From the IMG/VR virus record IMGVR_UViG_3300010935_000113, positions 1 through 22,359 of that record: DNA of 22,359 nucleotides. The stretch is one strand, 5' to 3'. Numbering within the stretch: position 1 is the stretch's first letter; each line of letters begins with the position of its first letter. Shown piece by piece: positions 20,473 through 22,359 of this stretch. A model generated the notes under the pieces. That model saw nothing but the letters and a program-made list of their open reading frames with translations, made no database searches and was not told the DNA's origin. Made by a program: the position numbers and the translations under genes. This stretch comes from a virus.

Positions 20473-21432
20473 ATGGCAACACATACTGTAACCACTTTGT
20501 CCGGCAATACCTTCGACCTGCCAAGGTATATCGGTGAAATCCCTCAAGTCGAGCTGGCTGCGGCGCTCATGCAGTCTTTGGCGAAAGCCGCTGACTTCAC
20601 CATCATCAACGCTGCGAGGGGCTTGTTCAAATCCGTACGCGCTGAAATCTGGGAAAACACCTGTTCACTAGACTCAATGGCTGAACTGAACAGTGCTCTG
20701 AACGAGGCGGCCTTCGCCGAAACTTGTTTCCATGAAGCGGGATCAAATAACTCTGGATTTATTGAGACAATCCAATCCCTCTGGCCTCTGCGCCAAGATT
20801 GGATTGATCAAGCCAAAGAGTTAACGAGCCTCACTAATGATTGGAATGGCAACCCGCGCACGTTCAGTCCGGTTGACATTGAGGAACAAATCACAGCACC
20901 TGTAGTCAATACATCAAAGAAAACGATCGGGCGCATCACACGCCAGGTTGAACGCAAGGCTGTCGACCTCGGCATCGATGAGGAAGACAAGGCACGCGCA
21001 ATTATCAACCGCATCAAGCGTGAGGCCTTCAACAATGCCGATATGGCCAACGCCATGAAGGAGACATCAAGTGGGGTTCTGCACATGCTGTACGCAGCGG
21101 TCAAAGTCAACGCTGACCCGGAAGTAACCGAAACAGTCGGTGAGAATCATAGTAGTGAGGGTGTATGTAATCGCAAGGCTTACAGCGCTGGCAAGCCTGA
21201 CTTCCATCTGCTGCCGTACAGCCTGCGCACCAAGCTAATCAGCGACATCATCCGCACTTGCGAACTGCAAGCCGAGTGGGCATGCAGGAACAATAGATTA
21301 AGCGACGACGAATTCGATACCTTCGATATGTTGTGCAGCAAGACGGTCAAGGTGCTGCGAGGCATCATCAACAGCCCGATGTACAAAACAGCTGCGGCTG
21401 TTGCTGAATCATCTGAAGCAATGACCGGCTAA
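20473..21432 (+). CDS. Early protein of 319 residues, unknown function
   Basis: The sequence is mostly helical. It starts MATHTVTTLSGNTFDLPRYI and continues with ELAAALMQSLAKAADFTIIN and SLWPLRQDWIDQAKELTSLT. The middle has KKTIGRITRQVERKAVDLGI then EEDKARAIINRIKREAFNNA, a basic, charged helical region. Residues about 240-300 read YSLRTKLISDIIRTCELQAE and later FDMLCSKTVKVLRGIINSPM. There is no signal, membrane segment or known catalytic motif. Being next to a primase and the largest early gene here, it may act in DNA replication, for example as an initiator or loader, but that is inference from place only. A strong hairpin follows its stop. Confidence 0.7.
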   Translation: MATHTVTTLSGNTFDLPRYIGEIPQVELAAALMQSLAKAADFTIINAARGLFKSVRAEIWENTCSLDSMAELNSALNEAAFAETCFHEAGSNNSGFIETIQSLWPLRQDWIDQAKELTSLTNDWNGNPRTFSPVDIEEQITAPVVNTSKKTIGRITRQVERKAVDLGIDEEDKARAIINRIKREAFNNADMANAMKETSSGVLHMLYAAVKVNADPEVTETVGENHSSEGVCNRKAYSAGKPDFHLLPYSLRTKLISDIIRTCELQAEWACRNNRLSDDEFDTFDMLCSKTVKVLRGIINSPMYKTAAAVAESSEAMTG

Positions 21433-21439
21433 GCACGCA

Positions 21440-21467
21440 CGCGCTCGCACCTTCGGGTGTGAGCGCG
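21440..21467 (+). terminator. 12-bp hairpin with UUCG tetraloop
   Basis: Bases 21440-21451 pair with 21456-21467 over 12 positions, with a single G-U pair, around a C(UUCG)G tetraloop, one of the most stable RNA loops. It starts 7 bases after the stop of the 319-residue gene. Only two U residues follow at once, so termination may depend on Rho or the hairpin may protect the 3' end. Confidence 0.65.
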
Positions 21468-21739
21468 CTTCAATCTGCGGGAATTTTATGGGCTAACGAA
21501 TAATCGTTAATTTCTGTCTGAAACTCTATATAGGAACTTTTATATACCCTCTCTTATTTACTAAACTCAATTTAAGAAGTGTAAGTGTAAAAAGAGAGAG
21601 AGTTTCATTGGAGAAAGGGATTTACGCCTTACACCCGCTCTGATCAAAAATGATAGCAGAAAGTGTGTGCCGAAAAAGAACACGTCCGCTGTTACATTTT
21701 GAGCCTAGAATTTGCACCTTTCTTCAACTGGATTACGAC
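21468..21739. promoter_or_regulatory. AT-rich region before primase, origin or promoter candidate
   Basis: This 272-base stretch has no convincing gene and is clearly richer in A and T than its surroundings. It contains TAACGA/TCGTTA (21494-21499 with 21504-21509), a TATATA-containing stretch near 21536-21546, CTCTCTT (21549-21555) that is complementary to AAGAGAG (21592-21598), and a tandem AGTGTA (21578-21589). An in-frame ATG at 21650 could extend the primase by 30 residues but has no ribosome site. Promoter, origin or both are possible. Confidence 0.45.
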
Positions 21740-22359
21740 ATGAAGCTGACATTTCTAAACGCCTCGGTGACGCTGACAAAGACCTACACCAAGCTGCCTG
21801 ACGGCACAATCGAGAAAACCTCGTACCCCAACGTCTGGGAAGTCAGCTCTATTATTGAAGACTGCAAAGACCTCGCGGTGTTCGAGCATCTCATCACCAA
21901 GCATGCTGCCTTGGGCAACTGCCTGCTCAAAGGCATGGTCACCCGCAACCTCAACTGCGAATCACGCAAGGACTCAACAGACCGCAACGCAACCACCGAA
22001 TTCCTCTGCCTCGACATCGACGGCGTCGACAGCTCAACCAGTGTTGAAGCCATCCTGTTCGCTATGGGCCTGGCGAATGTGAGCTACGTGCTCCAATGGT
22101 CAGGCTCTATGGGCATCTCGAACACCACACTGCGCTGCCATGTCTTCATCATGTTATCCAAGCCTATCTCTGCACCACTGATCAAACAGTGGCTGATCCA
22201 GAAAAACCACGAAGTTCCTGTCCTGGCTGCCCACCAGACACTGACCAAGACTGGCAACGCTTTGAGCTGGGGGCTTGACATCACCGCATGCCAATCTGAC
22301 AAACTCATCTACATTGCACCCCCGATCCTCAAAGGCATCAAGAACCCACTGGGCAAACT
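21740..22359 (+). CDS. AEP-type DNA primase, N-terminal part
   Basis: The frame is open from the ATG at 21740 to the right edge, 206 codons without a stop, so the gene continues outside. Motifs match the archaeo-eukaryotic primase superfamily: LCLDIDG with Asp92 and Asp94 as metal ligands, the QWSGSMG turn at 119-125, RCHVF with His134, and SWGLDITACQSDKLIYIAPP with Asp180, a region usual in phage primases or primase-helicases. Such enzymes make RNA primers for DNA replication. The ribosome site (CTGGA) is weak. A helicase domain may follow beyond the window. I assign the superfamily with fair confidence and leave the exact family open. Confidence 0.75.
   Translation, partial: MKLTFLNASVTLTKTYTKLPDGTIEKTSYPNVWEVSSIIEDCKDLAVFEHLITKHAALGNCLLKGMVTRNLNCESRKDSTDRNATTEFLCLDIDGVDSSTSVEAILFAMGLANVSYVLQWSGSMGISNTTLRCHVFIMLSKPISAPLIKQWLIQKNHEVPVLAAHQTLTKTGNALSWGLDITACQSDKLIYIAPPILKGIKNPLGK

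Noticed and set aside
21650-21739. Earlier in-frame ATG for primase adding 30 residues
   Set aside because: No ribosome site precedes it and the added residues are Arg and Cys-rich, unlike the following domain; 21740 also has only a weak site, so this is not final.

Overview
The window is a piece of a tailed double-stranded DNA phage (Caudoviricetes) of a GC-rich, probably proteobacterial host. The phage call is firm: it rests on large terminase, P22-like portal, scaffold, N4 gp56/DUF4043-type major capsid protein, virion genes and a lysis cassette, all in one direction. The host guess rests only on base composition and gene style. No integrase, repressor or tRNA gene is visible, so lifestyle is undecided. 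Tail tube, tape measure and polymerase genes must lie outside the window.

Layout: positions 1-17871 are a leftward (minus strand) late block. Read in transcription order it holds terminase small and large subunits, a ferritin-like small protein, a 400-residue protein of unknown role, portal, scaffold, major capsid protein, a probable decoration protein, a head-tail connector candidate, a group of small membrane or secreted proteins, a LamG-containing large virion protein, several tail-associated proteins, lysozyme, a small coiled-coil protein, a holin candidate, a secreted HNH nuclease and the start of a possible spanin. Genes are tightly packed; seven late junctions are ATGA overlaps and portal starts on a TAATG overlap, implying translational coupling.

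Positions 17872-18114 are a divergent control region with a perfect 20-bp AT palindrome, an 8-bp direct repeat array and several hairpins. From 18115 rightward (plus strand) is an early-type block of small genes of unknown function, several of them membrane or zinc-binding, then a 319-residue unknown protein and the N-terminal part of an archaeo-eukaryotic-type (AEP) primase running off the right edge.

The most unusual content is in the early block, which looks like a string of single-gene cassettes separated by structured spacers. Two spacers carry the same hairpin with a compensatory base-pair swap. One 189-nt spacer holds a well-formed H-type pseudoknot followed by a possible multi-branched fold. 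A 57-nt element is duplicated almost perfectly (56/57) in front of two successive genes. This set of leader RNAs (or hairpin DNA signals) is the best candidate here for an undescribed regulatory system.
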